Both the position numbers and the translations under genes were made by a program. DNA of 64,000 nt. It comes from Bryopsis sp. KO-2023 (taxonomy: Eukaryota > Chlorophyta > Ulvophyceae > Bryopsidales > Bryopsidaceae). Below, piece after piece: positions 55,276-64,000 of the stretch. The stretch is from NCBI GenBank assembly GCA_030272585.1, contig BSYQ01000013.1:744001-808000 (forward strand), written 5' to 3'. The notes beneath the pieces are model-generated. The model was not told where the DNA came from. It saw only the letters and a program-made list of their open reading frames with translations, and did no database searches. Within the stretch, counting starts at the first letter, position 1; every line of letters starts with the position of its first letter.

Positions 55276-55440
55276 CCACAATGCGATTTTAAGGGAAAAA
55301 AAGTCCATAATGCGATTTTAAGGAAAAAAAAGGGTCAGGACCTGGATCAGGATCAAGGCCAGGGTCAGCACATGGATGTAAGGAAAAAAAAAGTCCATAA
55401 TGCGTGATGATAAGGAAAAAAGTCCATAATGCGATATTTC
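55276..55440 (+). repeat. Interspersed 28-base repeat cluster
   Basis: Four to five copies of a word with the pattern AGTCCATAATGCGATTTTAA followed by GGAAAAAA, at about 55276, 55302, 55391 and 55420. Between them lies a 6-base GGATCA/GGGTCA repeat (55332-55372). On the minus strand they encode repeated HYGLFF, but I see no gene there. Confidence 0.85.
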
Positions 55441-55785
55441 CCCTCACAGATCCCCTCTCCAACCCTCTTTCCCCCACTCTTAGAAAAAGAAGCAACGGTA
55501 GGAAATACAAAACTGGGCGTCTATTCATGTAAAAGACAAGGGGACCCAAATGAACCATCCCCAATAGTGATACAAAAAAAAGCCAACAAACAGTTGGACC
55601 TAATAAAAATACAAAAAATATCCACCAACAAGAATAGATTTCCCCTCCACCCCCCTCTCTCCTTTCACACAAGCACCCCCCTGCAACAACTGGAAACGTA
55701 TCCTGCTTCTCGACTGAATGACTGACTGACAATGCCGGGGGAGAGGAGGTGTCAGAACATCGAAACACGTAGCTGGGAAAAAATT

Positions 55786-58329
55786 TCAGCTTACAGTAAC
55801 AGCAATCTCTGCTGGCAGATTTGATGGGGCAGGGTGTTCAGGTACAGTGACAGAAATGTCTGCTGGATCCGAAGATGGTGCAGGGGGTTCAGCCTTTTCT
55901 TGTGCTGTTTGATCGGTCTGCTGGCTCAGTTCCAGCTGTTGTCTGAGCTCCCTCATTTCCTTCAGCAAGATTGCACACTCCACCCCATCGCTCTGCCCCT
56001 GAACCTTCGACGACTGGCTCGACGGAGCAGCAACACGGCGCACCATTTCCACCTCCCCCCCCTCCCCCTCGAATCTGACGAACGTGGGCATTCGAACAGA
56101 GTACACCTGGTGACGTTTCAACATGCATCTGGTGATTGAAATCATGGATGCCAGGAAAATGCAGCCCCCCATCAGCACCCAAACTCCATAAACTTGCCAA
56201 AGGCCGAACACGAAGAGGGGGCTCTCGTTTCGACCTTCCTTGCATTCGTTTCTCGAGCCGAAAAGGTCGGCGATTCGCTGCAGCTCCGCCCCATCGGTCA
56301 ACTCCATGATGGCTTTGTTAATCTAGGATGTTGGAAAAATCAACTCAGTGTTTTTTTCCATGTATATTTTGACACATATTGAAAATCAATATTAGTTATT
56401 CCAAATTTTCGGCCGAAAGTTGAGAATGATTGAGGGCATGAATCCAACCCAAATATGTATCCATCTCAACCACACGTGGCAAACCCCTGACACACGTGGT
56501 GTATTTCCGGAAAGATTATATCCCTTCCATGCAAACAAATAAATTGATTATTAACCTTTTGAATATCTTGTATTGTTTTTGGGTGGTGAAACACCCCTCT
56601 GTTGAAATTCATCATATCAAAAAGCGACGAGCATTCCACAAACACCCACCAAAAAGGTTTGCAAAAAGGGGCAGGGCTGTCTGAAGCTTTTGGTCTCTCA
56701 ATCTAATGCCTTTCCATTAATGATTTAATGATTTAATATTTCATGATTAAATATTTCATGATTCTCAGTTATTTGTCAAAACACAAACCTGCGATGAGTC
56801 ATATCACTCACAGTTCTTAGGATGTCCGAAGGGACGGTATCCGGGAGGGGTAATGCATAATCAAAAGGCTCCACTTTCAAGTCGAACATGTACAGTCTGT
56901 CATGGCAGCCCCTTTTCTGCAGCACCGCAGCGATCCATTGAGAAGACATCGCCAGGGCTTCCGTTCCACCACTCTCCAGAGTGTTCAATGAATCGACCAT
57001 AGTGGTTGTATTGGCATCCATCACGACAATGTTGGGGATACCATACCTGCAATCACATAGGAGAGATGGGTCTCTTTTCCATTAGCACAACACCTTCTGC
57101 GCCAACTGATTTGGAATCTGGAATCTGTTTACACTTGAGTAGGTCGCTATGGCCGTATACCTGGGGTTCTATTTCAAGTCTCAATCAATGAGCTGTTCGT
57201 GCATACCATCCTCACACTTTCCACACCATCCGCTAGTCTCCACTCTCCAATCGCCAACTGATTTCAGCACCAACATTTCTTCTTTTTTTTCAATTTTTTT
57301 TTTTTTCAAAAAAGTAATTGCTGCAGAACACCTTTTTACAGGACCCAGGGGTCACAGCCAACCCAAGTGTAAACAGATTCCAGATTCCTTTTTTCACACA
57401 TTTTTTGAGGGAGAAAAGTTGAATGCTGCATATTCTTCAATGCATTTTCAAATCATTCATATTTCCTTCCGCTCATCTGAAACACGAGAAATGAGACGAC
57501 CTCACCTTTCCAGCCTGGGTTGGTAAACGGCCAGAGTGCCCACTGCAGCTCCGCTCAAGTCGGCGGGCGAGTTGACGGTGGCGGAGATTTTGCGCACGGT
57601 GAGATTCGAAGTCATGTTCGCTGTGTAGACCGTCACGATGATCAACACAAGAAATGCATACCCGATCATTATGACTTTCGCCTCCGCCGACCTGATCGAT
57701 TCGCCGCTTATCCCCAACAAAGTCGTCATAGACTTCCACACAGCGGCCGACATGCCAGCAGATAGCTCGCGCCAACTCTGCGGCAGTTTCTTCTGATCGG
57801 ATATGTATTCGAATATCAACAGCAAGAACGGCACCAGCACCAAGCCGGTCAGCAAAACCGTCGCCCAGACCGCCGTCGTGACCGGACGCGTGAAGCCCCA
57901 CCCGTTTCCGCGTGTATACCTCGCCTTGGTCAAGACGGCGATGTTGCCCCTGTAGAGGGGGGATGTGAAAGTCATCCCAGCTTTGATCCGGGCCTTGGAC
58001 ACCGTCAGCGACGCCCCAAGATGGCAGTTTCCTTCTGGGTCCGCCAGATCCTGCTCCACTTCTTCCAGCGACAGACATTTGAAACGATAGTATCTAGTGC
58101 TTCCGTTCGTGGGCTTTTCGCCTTTTCCCAAAAACACCCATCCCAAGCTTTCAGCTATCTTGTCGACTTCCAGCGCGTCCAAACCGACGGCCACATCGTT
58201 TTCGCAGGTAACGATTGGCTCCCAAGAGTTCATGCACACATCGTAAACAGGAGCGTCGTAGTCACGTTTGGCGGTCGCCGTGTTGATCAGAAAAAGCAGT
58301 GCCACCAAAATGGGGTCTGCGCGAGCCAT
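55786..58329 (-). CDS. Ionotropic glutamate receptor-like ligand-gated cation channel
   Basis: Minus-strand exons 58329-57506, 57046-56812 and 56322-55786 join in phase (donors GTGAGG and GTGAGT) and give 531 residues. A signal peptide (residues 1-20, ending NTATA) is followed by a ligand-binding S1 lobe with the typical ASLTVSKARIKAGMTFTSPL before M1 (about 150-174). Next come a pore loop (VWKSMTTLLGISGE, about 197-210) and M3 (about 216-240) ending VYTANMTSNLTV, the counterpart of SYTANLAAFLT. Exon 2 and the start of exon 3 form the S2 lobe. M4 is LWQVYGVWVLMGGCIFLASM. The tail is Pro-, Glu- and Gln-rich with a short coiled coil. There is no amino-terminal domain, so the layout is compact, as in bacterial and some algal receptors. 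The stop overlaps a GTAAGC donor, so a further exon is possible. It acts at a membrane, probably the cell surface. Confidence 0.9.
57113..57388. mobile_element. MITE-like element with 25-bp terminal inverted repeats
   Basis: The first 25 bases (GGAATCTGGAATCTGTTTAC then ACTTG) are the exact reverse complement of the last 25 (57364-57388). Inner parts also pair weakly (CCTGGGGTTC against GACCCAGGGG). The 276-bp element has no coding capacity and sits in the first intron of the channel gene. No target-site duplication is clear: the flanks are GATTT and TTTTTT. A related left end lies at 49511-49573. Confidence 0.75.
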
Positions 58330-58624
58330 TATTCCTGGCGCAAGTCACGGAGGCGAGAAAGGGAACCCCTTGCTTGCGGCGAATTGTTGGGGTCGGGACG
58401 TGAAAATGAGCTTAAATAATTGAATGGATGGGTGTATGATGTGCCCATTTCACATTTTCCATCCCTTTTTTTTCCGACGTGTTAAACTCGAGACATCCAC
58501 ACACACACACTCACTCTGAGTGAGTCACTCACATGACACAACACCACTCATTCATCTCACACTTCAAGACAAGGCCTCGAGTACCTAGTCCAAGACATCG
58601 GGGTTGTAAGTGTAACGTCGGTGG
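58330..58624. promoter_or_regulatory. Upstream region of the channel gene
   Basis: Between the channel start on the minus strand and a plus-strand TATA box. It includes ACACAC and GAGTGAGTCACTCAC words (58511-58531, an inverted pair around GAGTGAGTCACTC). It is likely a divergent promoter region. No other gene is visible. Confidence 0.4.
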
Positions 58625-58633
58625 TTGTTGAGT

Positions 58634-58640
58634 ATAAAAG
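58634..58640 (+). promoter_or_regulatory. TATA box
   Basis: TATAAAA in the context GAGTATAAAAGAGGGG. It is the clearest TATA box in the window on the plus strand, and predicts transcription from about 58662-58670 into the ORF that ends at 58885. Confidence 0.55.
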
Positions 58641-58720
58641 AGGGGAGTTTTCAATGTTTAAGCATCTCATCTCATCTTTTTGGGATCCCTCCCACGCCTC
58701 CAGGGCGTTGGCGAGGTAAG

Positions 58721-58885
58721 CATGAATCTCGTTCTCACACTTTCTTTCGAGGTCACTCGCTCACAATAGCGCCTCTCACACGTTCGAAAGCGCAACACCT
58801 CCGACAAAGAGGTTACACCGACGACGAGATCTTTGGTGTACCAAGTCCCATCAAACGGCCTAATTGGAAGCAGCGAGTTCTTTAG
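58721..58885 (+). CDS. Small basic ORF downstream of the TATA box
   Basis: The frame ends APLTRSKAQHLRQRGYTDDE then IFGVPSPIKRPNWKQRVL and TAG at 58885. It looks like a real C-terminus: a charged helix followed by a Pro/Lys tail. A GTAAGC donor at 58714 may join a first exon, but the phase does not fit, and no ATG in the final frame is placed. The first ATG (58655) is too close to the TATA box to be transcribed. Start uncertain; coordinates mark the last open part. Confidence 0.35.
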   Translation, partial: HESRSHTFFRGHSLTIAPLTRSKAQHLRQRGYTDDEIFGVPSPIKRPNWKQRVL

Positions 58886-59085
58886 ACGGAGTGTTTGAAA
58901 CCAAACCAAAGCAAACCAAACCAAACCAAAAATTACATTACATTGCAGGGAAACAAACAAACATCAATTACATTGTGTAGGAGAGATATTCTACGAACGC
59001 AGGGAAACACTCACTCGCAGTTTCGCCCCAAATGGCCAGATTAAGTACAGCGAACTCTTACCGTCCATCGAACCAACTCTGATTG

Positions 59086-59240
59086 GGATGGGGCCTTCAA
59101 AAAGGGTCCACGAAAAAACAGCCGCAGTACTTGGGCTGCCAGGAAATTTGGATGGGATTTCGGTAGGGAGATTTTTTCCTGATGATTATGATGGAGCCTT
59201 CAAAAAAGGGTCCATAAAAAAACAGCTGCAGTGCTTGGGC
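59086..59240 (+). repeat. Direct duplication of a 51-base segment
   Basis: 59086-59136 and 59190-59240 share GCCTTCAAAAA-GGGTCCA, AAAAAACAGC and TTGGGC with about eight differences. The intervening 53 bases are unrelated. The second copy lies in a frame that runs to 59507 (DGAFKKGSIKKQLQCLGEWQ onward), which I do not recognise and do not call as a gene. Confidence 0.85.
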
Positions 59241-59443
59241 GAGTGGCAGTCAGATTGCACAGGGATTGCATTTGTGGAGACAGTCTCGTATTATTTCTTT
59301 CCACCATCTATGTTCACTAGAAAAACCAGCCCAAACGCCACACATTTCAAACAAAACGCTCCTGCACTTCCATTTGCGTATGTAACCGTTGAAACGGAAA
59401 GACGCTCAAGATTACGAAAGAAGTATTGCGTGTTTGTACTGAT

Positions 59444-59488
59444 GCCGCCCAAACACCGTGTTTGGGCGGCTTACTGTGACAGTAAGCC
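59444..59488 (+). other. Two adjacent perfect hairpins
   Basis: 59444-59456 (GCCGCCCAAACAC) is the exact reverse complement of 59458-59470. The last three bases of that arm open a second hairpin: GGCTTACT (59468-59475), loop GTGAC, AGTAAGCC (59481-59488). It could be a terminator-like or RNA processing structure, a recombination scar, or a small element. No gene end is close. Confidence 0.75.
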
Positions 59489-60202
59489 TGACTCTTGTTG
59501 CGATTAATAGTTGCTGCCTTGAAGTGTTTGCGTCGAGGGCAAAGGGTGGCCATGAAAGCACTTGCTAACTGATCTATCGAACTCATACAACTCCACTTGC
59601 AGCAAAGAACGTAATAGACACCAAGATCATGAAATGTGCTGTCGACTCTTGAGCGTCGTCATTTCATCCCCAAGCTCAAACTGGAAAGAAACGATCACCA
59701 ACGCGTGGACTTCCTTCTCACTTTGCCGATAGCAAATCGAATTTTCTGATGTATGCGCGGCTGACAGAAACACACACACGCGCGCTTGTGTTCTTTTTCT
59801 TTTAAGTTGCGCGCGAACCTTTGTTTCCTCAGGACGCTCTTGACCATTGCACCGAAACACAAAACACTAACGGGCGTGTCTGGGATACACAAAAAAACGG
59901 GTTTCTTCCAGAGGCTATGTTTTTCCATCTGGGGGGGGGTGGGGCATTGTTTGTGGCTGCGCTTCAGATCAACCCTCCGTTTCAAAGTGTTGCGGATGCT
60001 AGGATTCCATCGCTAATTCACTTTTGGTTTTGGCTGCATTGAAGGACATATCAACCCCTCTACTTGGAGATGTGATGTTACTCACTCACACGATTGTCGA
60101 TTGAATTGAAATACAATTGATAGACTTATGAGCTGAAAACAAGCACTCTTTCAGTCAACGCGCTGGTTGACCTCGTAGCCTTCCTGTGGGCCAGTTAAAG
60201 GG
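59489..60202. other. Interval without a supportable gene
   Basis: Short frames on both strands, a CA/CG-rich tract near 59768-59785 (ACACACACACGCGCGC) and a G run near 59930. No exon chain. Confidence 0.4.
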
Positions 60203-60415
60203 ATGTCAAAGAGTGAGTCCTGGCACCATTCAATTGCAAGAAAACCTATTCCCACATCTGAGGGACCATGTTTGGTCTACCATATCATTAAGGGTAGTCC
60301 AGATGGAGTGTTGTTGACATTCAATACAAGCAAACCGTCTGAGATTTCCCAGTCTCTATCCATCGCCCTTCAAGCCCGTTTCTTCAAGACAGTTCATCAT
60401 CCCGCCGCCACGTAG
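60203..60415 (+). CDS. Possible 70-residue protein
   Basis: ATG at 60203 to TAG: MSKSESWHHSIARKPIPTSE, then GPCLVYHIIKGSPDGVLLTF and a helical end with SQSLSIALQARFFKTVHHPA. The alternation of a hydrophobic strand and an amphipathic helix is protein-like, and the frame stays open without introns. It lies just upstream of the RPxSA gene on the same strand and could instead be its 5' exon, though no donor joins them in phase. No family known. Confidence 0.35.
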   Translation: MSKSESWHHSIARKPIPTSEGPCLVYHIIKGSPDGVLLTFNTSKPSEISQSLSIALQARFFKTVHHPAAT

Positions 60416-60460
60416 AACAGCTTTTGTTTGCGTTGCTGGGATCTTTCCCTCAGGCTTCCA

Positions 60461-63105
60461 ATGGACATTCTAAGCACGGCGACCTTTGAATCGGAGGACA
60501 CCTTGATGATGGACGAACCCCCTGTGGTGGAGTTCGACTCAATGGCTGAGTGTCGCCACCTATCTCTTCCGCGAAACGCAAGTCGGAATTGTCAACCGTA
60601 CCATTCGGAAGCTTTAGAGTATGGAGGAAAAGGAGGTCCCTCACTCGAAAGTGAAGCATCCGTCCAGAGCCTGGGGTTGGGCATCAATGACGACTTTGAT
60701 GATGTCGCCGAATTCATTGTGGAGGTGCGAGAAGCTGGGATGTGAGATATTCGAACACACGCAGTCCTTGTGGATATTTCTTGGCGCTTGAAGCGTATCT
60801 ATTGCGCCCGCAGGAGGATGCAGGCGGCTCGGAGTCGGATGATTTCGATGAAACGGTGCGTCGAGAACACTTGAAGTTTTTGGAGCAGCAGCAGAGAAGA
60901 AAAGAAGCGGCAGCAAAGGGGCGGGCATGGTCAGCTCCCGCGAGGCCAACTTCTTTGAGCTCGCCGAGCAGCGCTGTGCAAAGGAAGAGGAGCGCTGAGC
61001 GCTCTGGTGAGCCAGAGTTTGAAGGTGAGGTCAGCATTTGGCGGTGGTGGATTGTGTCGAAAAGGCATTTATCATTCGTTCGGGATTGCTGAGACACCTT
61101 CCATCTGCAGTGCTGGAAACGCCTCGAGTAGAGTACAGCCCCGCATCATGCAACAGCCATGGCCGAACAGACGAGTCCCCTCGGCAACACATGAACAGAC
61201 CCAAATCTGCTTTTGAAATTGGAAGAGACTTCTTTCTGGGATTGGAGCATGCAGAACAATTCGAAGGTCAACATGGCCTCCAGGACATTATGGAAGACGC
61301 TCCTTTTGTATCTCAGGGAACGAGTGAATCCGAGCCTACCTCATCAAAAATGATTGATGTTCTAAGGGGTGGAGAGAATGTCAGCAGAGTAGAAAGGGAG
61401 TGCACGGAGAGGCCCCTTTCCAGAATGGAATCCCACAATGCACTCCCTGGAAGTCTGCAGCCAGACGAGAGGATTCTTGCATTGCCAGTGGACGGAAGCG
61501 CGGTCGCCTCTGGCTCAAGAGCTGATCTAGTAATGGAAGAGAGCGGCGTTGGGTCCCTCGACTTGTCTTCGGAGGAATGGCTGGATGCCGAGCAGAATTC
61601 CTTGAGGCAAGAAAGACCAGCTTGGGACGACTCAACTCGGGCCGAAGATACCCAGTCGGGGCAGCAAAGGCAAAACTATGTGAAGAAGAAGACATCTCAT
61701 GTTCTGAAAGGGGAAAAAACCCGAAAGAGGCCAGGTTCTGCCAACAGACCTCTTGCGTACTATGGTATCCTGGGCCTGCAAGGAAAGGGAAAATCTTCGG
61801 AGCAATCGTTTGGCAAAAACAGACCCCCATCGGCCCCAGCCACCTCGCAGCAACGTTCCAAGCAGCGAAAGCAAATCAAACGAGACGAGAAAATCGACCC
61901 TGTCTATAGGCGGCCACCTTCAGGGAGGAGCGCAGGTCAATTGAAGAGGGCCGAGTGCAGGAATTCGTCCACTGATCATACCACCACCCAAACGACCACG
62001 CCAGCATCGCTGCGCCCACAGTCTGCTCATCAATTAGGACAACCCACGAGCTATTTCGATTCAATGCTTCACCATGCCTTCCCCAGTGCCAAGGTGTGTG
62101 TGTTTTCTGTAATGCTGGGGAACATTATGAACACAGGTCCGTCGTTTCTCGAAAAAAATCAGAGTGCGCCCAAATGGAAGCTTTCGTTTTCTGTTTTTTT
62201 GGCTTCTTGACACTCCCCACCCAATGTTCTAGATCTTGGAAGAGTGTATGACTGGGGTTAAGCAACAAGTCGAAAAAGGGCGTCCATCGTCCACTCGATC
62301 TTCGGACTTCGGGTACCTCTCGTGCGCGCGCCAAGATGAGGGGAAAACAGGCTACCTGAGACAGCATGGAAAAATCCCACACTATTTTCATATCGAACCA
62401 CCTAGACAAGCGAAGAAGCGAGCGAGGAGCGCAGCATCCTCACAGCGTCCATCAAAAGCACGGCCGGAAACGGCGAGGATCTACGCCAAAAACATTCTCA
62501 GCATCATCAATGAAGCGAACCAAAACGCCAGGAAGTTGAACAGCAGATATCGCTACAGGCTGGACGATAGGCCAGGGTGCCATGAAGTGTATCTCCAGGT
62601 GTTCGATTCCTCGAAAGGGGAATGGCTGGCCAGGCCCTGGACGATGAAGAGGTTTCTTGGAAAGCACTATCTGATGCAAGAGAGAGTCAAGTTCATGAAG
62701 GTGGGGGGAAAGGGGACTGGAAGCGCAACCGCGACTCCAAGGGGAGGGAAAAACAGTGCGAGATCGAGTCTGAGGGGTTGTGACTTTGACGAATTTGGCT
62801 TCGTGCCCACTCATCGTATACCCAATCCAAAGCCTGTGTCCTCTGATTATTGCGACAATAGAGAAATTGATATTGCATTCGAGCAAGAAATGAAACACCA
62901 AGCCGAGAAAAGAGGGAGCATGGCGGATGATTGTGCCCGAAAGGCTTTGGTGGATGCGCTCGCTTCCATTGATGGTGTTGGGCAGAATAGAGTGGACTTT
63001 CCCATGTCTCCGAACATGCGGAAAATGAGGTCTGAACTCGTAGAGATTGAAAAGCTTTGTCGTCAGGTGTCGACGCAAGTGCGGTTAACACGGGAGTTTG
63101 TTTAG
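60461..63105 (+). CDS. RPxSA-motif protein, possibly axonemal, four exons
   Basis: Exons 60461-60724, 60814-61006, 61111-62093 and 62233-63105 agree in phase and give 770 residues. The N-terminus is acidic, followed by a short coiled coil (EHLKFLEQQQRRKEAAAKGR). Seven or more short motifs of the type RP-SA are spread through the protein: APARPTS, NRPKSAFEIG, RPGSANRP, NRPPSAPA, RRPPSGRSAG, RPQSAHQ and RARSAASSQRPSKARPETAR. The last is followed by a folded-looking segment, IYAKNILSIINEANQNARKL to EWLARPWTMKRFLGKHYLMQ. Repeated RP-SA motifs are common in flagellar and ciliary proteins of protists, so an axonemal or basal-body role is my inference. The ATG at 60461 is first in frame. No enzyme motif is seen. 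Confidence 0.75.
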
Positions 63106-63828
63106 GAAGGGAGGGTCGTGAGGTCTCTCTTGGTGTAATGCAAAGCATGGGGAAGGAAGTAAAGGGAACTCATGTAACGTACGAGACGTTTGTGTTTCGT
63201 GAATTCGTGGGTAGTTGAGTTGGCGAGAATATCAGTGTTGGAAGCCCTTCCCTTCGATCGACTTTCTCTTCTCCAACCATAGGTATAGCCAGAGAGGGCC
63301 TGGGGCCCAAGCCCTGGGCTCCCAAAAGACGCCTTGGCCCCTTCCAAGATTTTATGGCACCCCAGGAAAAAAGCACAAATTGTTCTTTGATCTGTGTTGT
63401 GTTTCTGCTGCACCTAATGTCCCCATTTTCTTATTTAATTGTTTTAGGCCTCCCAAACCCCCAGGATGCTTATTCAACTTTTGTGAAAACGAAGATCGGT
63501 GCCCTCACCAGTTGGGAGGACTTCCCATAAAACACACACCAACTCCTTCACTGTTGCTGCAAATTTGGCCATGATTCACAAAGGAGGCTGTGAGCCCCCT
63601 TTGAAATCCTGTTCAACAGGAAATCGTGGGCCTATTTTGTACAAGGGCGCATGATGATCTTAAATCGAGCAAAAATTATCACACGTGTGAGCGTGTGCTT
63701 TATCATTCGTTTTTATTCTTTTTTGCACTCTCGAGGTTCTGTTCGACGTTTTGCGCGTTTTCTGTCGTTGGATAGGGAAGCGGGTTTGTAGAACCGTAAA
63801 AGATTCTGAAAACTGTTAAACAGCAAAT
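63106..63828 (+). other. Intergenic region
   Basis: Holds the 3' flank of the RPxSA gene and the promoter side of the next gene. A near-palindrome GGCCTGGGGCCCAAGCCCTGGGCTCCC (split here as two arms, 63298-63310 and 63313-63325) and an inverted ACACGTGTGAGCGTGTG block near 63681 are visible. No gene is supported. Confidence 0.4.
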
Positions 63829-63888
63829 ATGTCGTGGCTATGCCCTGACGCTTTCTGGGACACCGTGGGCACCTTTTGGGAAGATAAG
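63829..63888 (+). CDS. First exon of a gene leaving the window
   Basis: ATG at 63829 after an A-rich leader (AACAGCAAAT) opens a 20-codon frame, MSWLCPDAFWDTVGTFWEDK, ending exactly at a donor AAGGTAATTT. The following bases are T-rich and intron-like up to the window edge. Product unknown. Confidence 0.5.
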
Positions 63889-64000
63889 GTAATTTTTTTC
63901 GACCCAACATTTGTGAAACGTGCGTTCACCACGTTATTTCGACTACTGTTTATTTTCTATTTCAATCCCCCCTCTGGCCAGCGAATAAAACCGAAATTCG

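Noticed and set aside
59088-59507. 139-codon plus-strand frame after the 51-base duplication
   Set aside because: Its start codon and first third lie inside the duplicated segment read in a different frame from the second copy, and the end runs through the hairpin pair. No motif or splice partner.
1-64000. tRNA, rRNA or other structured RNA genes
   Set aside because: I scanned for tRNA-like B boxes (GGTTCGAATCC type) and rRNA landmarks and found no convincing match. A covariance-model search is needed to exclude them.

Overview
The window looks like nuclear DNA of a green-lineage eukaryotic alga. Genes are split by GT-AG introns, many with long T-rich tracts before the acceptor. One gene encodes the photosystem I subunit PsaK with a transit peptide, two more look like plastid membrane proteins, and one protein has the RPxSA motifs often seen in flagellar proteins. 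I cannot name the species. Nuclear psaK fits chlorophytes, prasinophytes or chlorarachniophytes rather than red-lineage algae, where psaK is plastid-encoded.

Left third (1-20.3 kb): a lysine-rich, partly coiled-coil gene (231-2046); psaK (2684-3248); a seven-exon F-box protein (4518-6005); a long gene-poor stretch; then a divergent pair, a plastid-type membrane protein on the minus strand (9525-10794) and a CPBP/CAAX-type intramembrane protease with a 9-nt microexon on the plus strand (11146-14662). Next come a broken trypsin-like (S1) protease piece with 29 G in its reading frame, dispersed repeats, an intronless MFS transporter of bacterial style (18069-19619) and another S1-like remnant.

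Middle (20.7-46.4 kb): a head-to-tail array of a unit of about 7.75 kb. Three full units (starting 20700, 28460, 36198) are nearly identical, and a fourth (43947-46396) is more diverged, lacks about 2.5 kb internally and is cut off at its right end. Each full unit contains internal subrepeats and pieces of several genes: a glutamine-starting terminal exon, a short acidic ORF, ankyrin repeats, a secreted S1-like ORF with a Gly/Ala/Glu-rich trinucleotide tract, a coiled-coil terminal exon pair and a basic protein. The array's right edge abuts the last exon of another gene.

Right third (46.4-64 kb): small lysine-rich genes; a GT31 glycosyltransferase with an N-terminal GWAC-type module (minus, 48941-52726); a weakly supported plus-strand gene; an ionotropic glutamate receptor-like channel (minus, 55786-58329); a small TATA-associated ORF; a 770-residue RPxSA protein (60461-63105); and the first exon of a gene that leaves the window at the right edge. 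A 276-bp element with 25-bp perfect inverted ends lies in the channel gene, and a related fragment lies in the glycosyltransferase gene.

The genes do not form one pathway. psaK, the CPBP protease and the membrane protein point to the plastid; the channel, glycosyltransferase and RPxSA protein point to surface and flagellar functions. All splice models were made by eye from splice consensus and reading-phase agreement.
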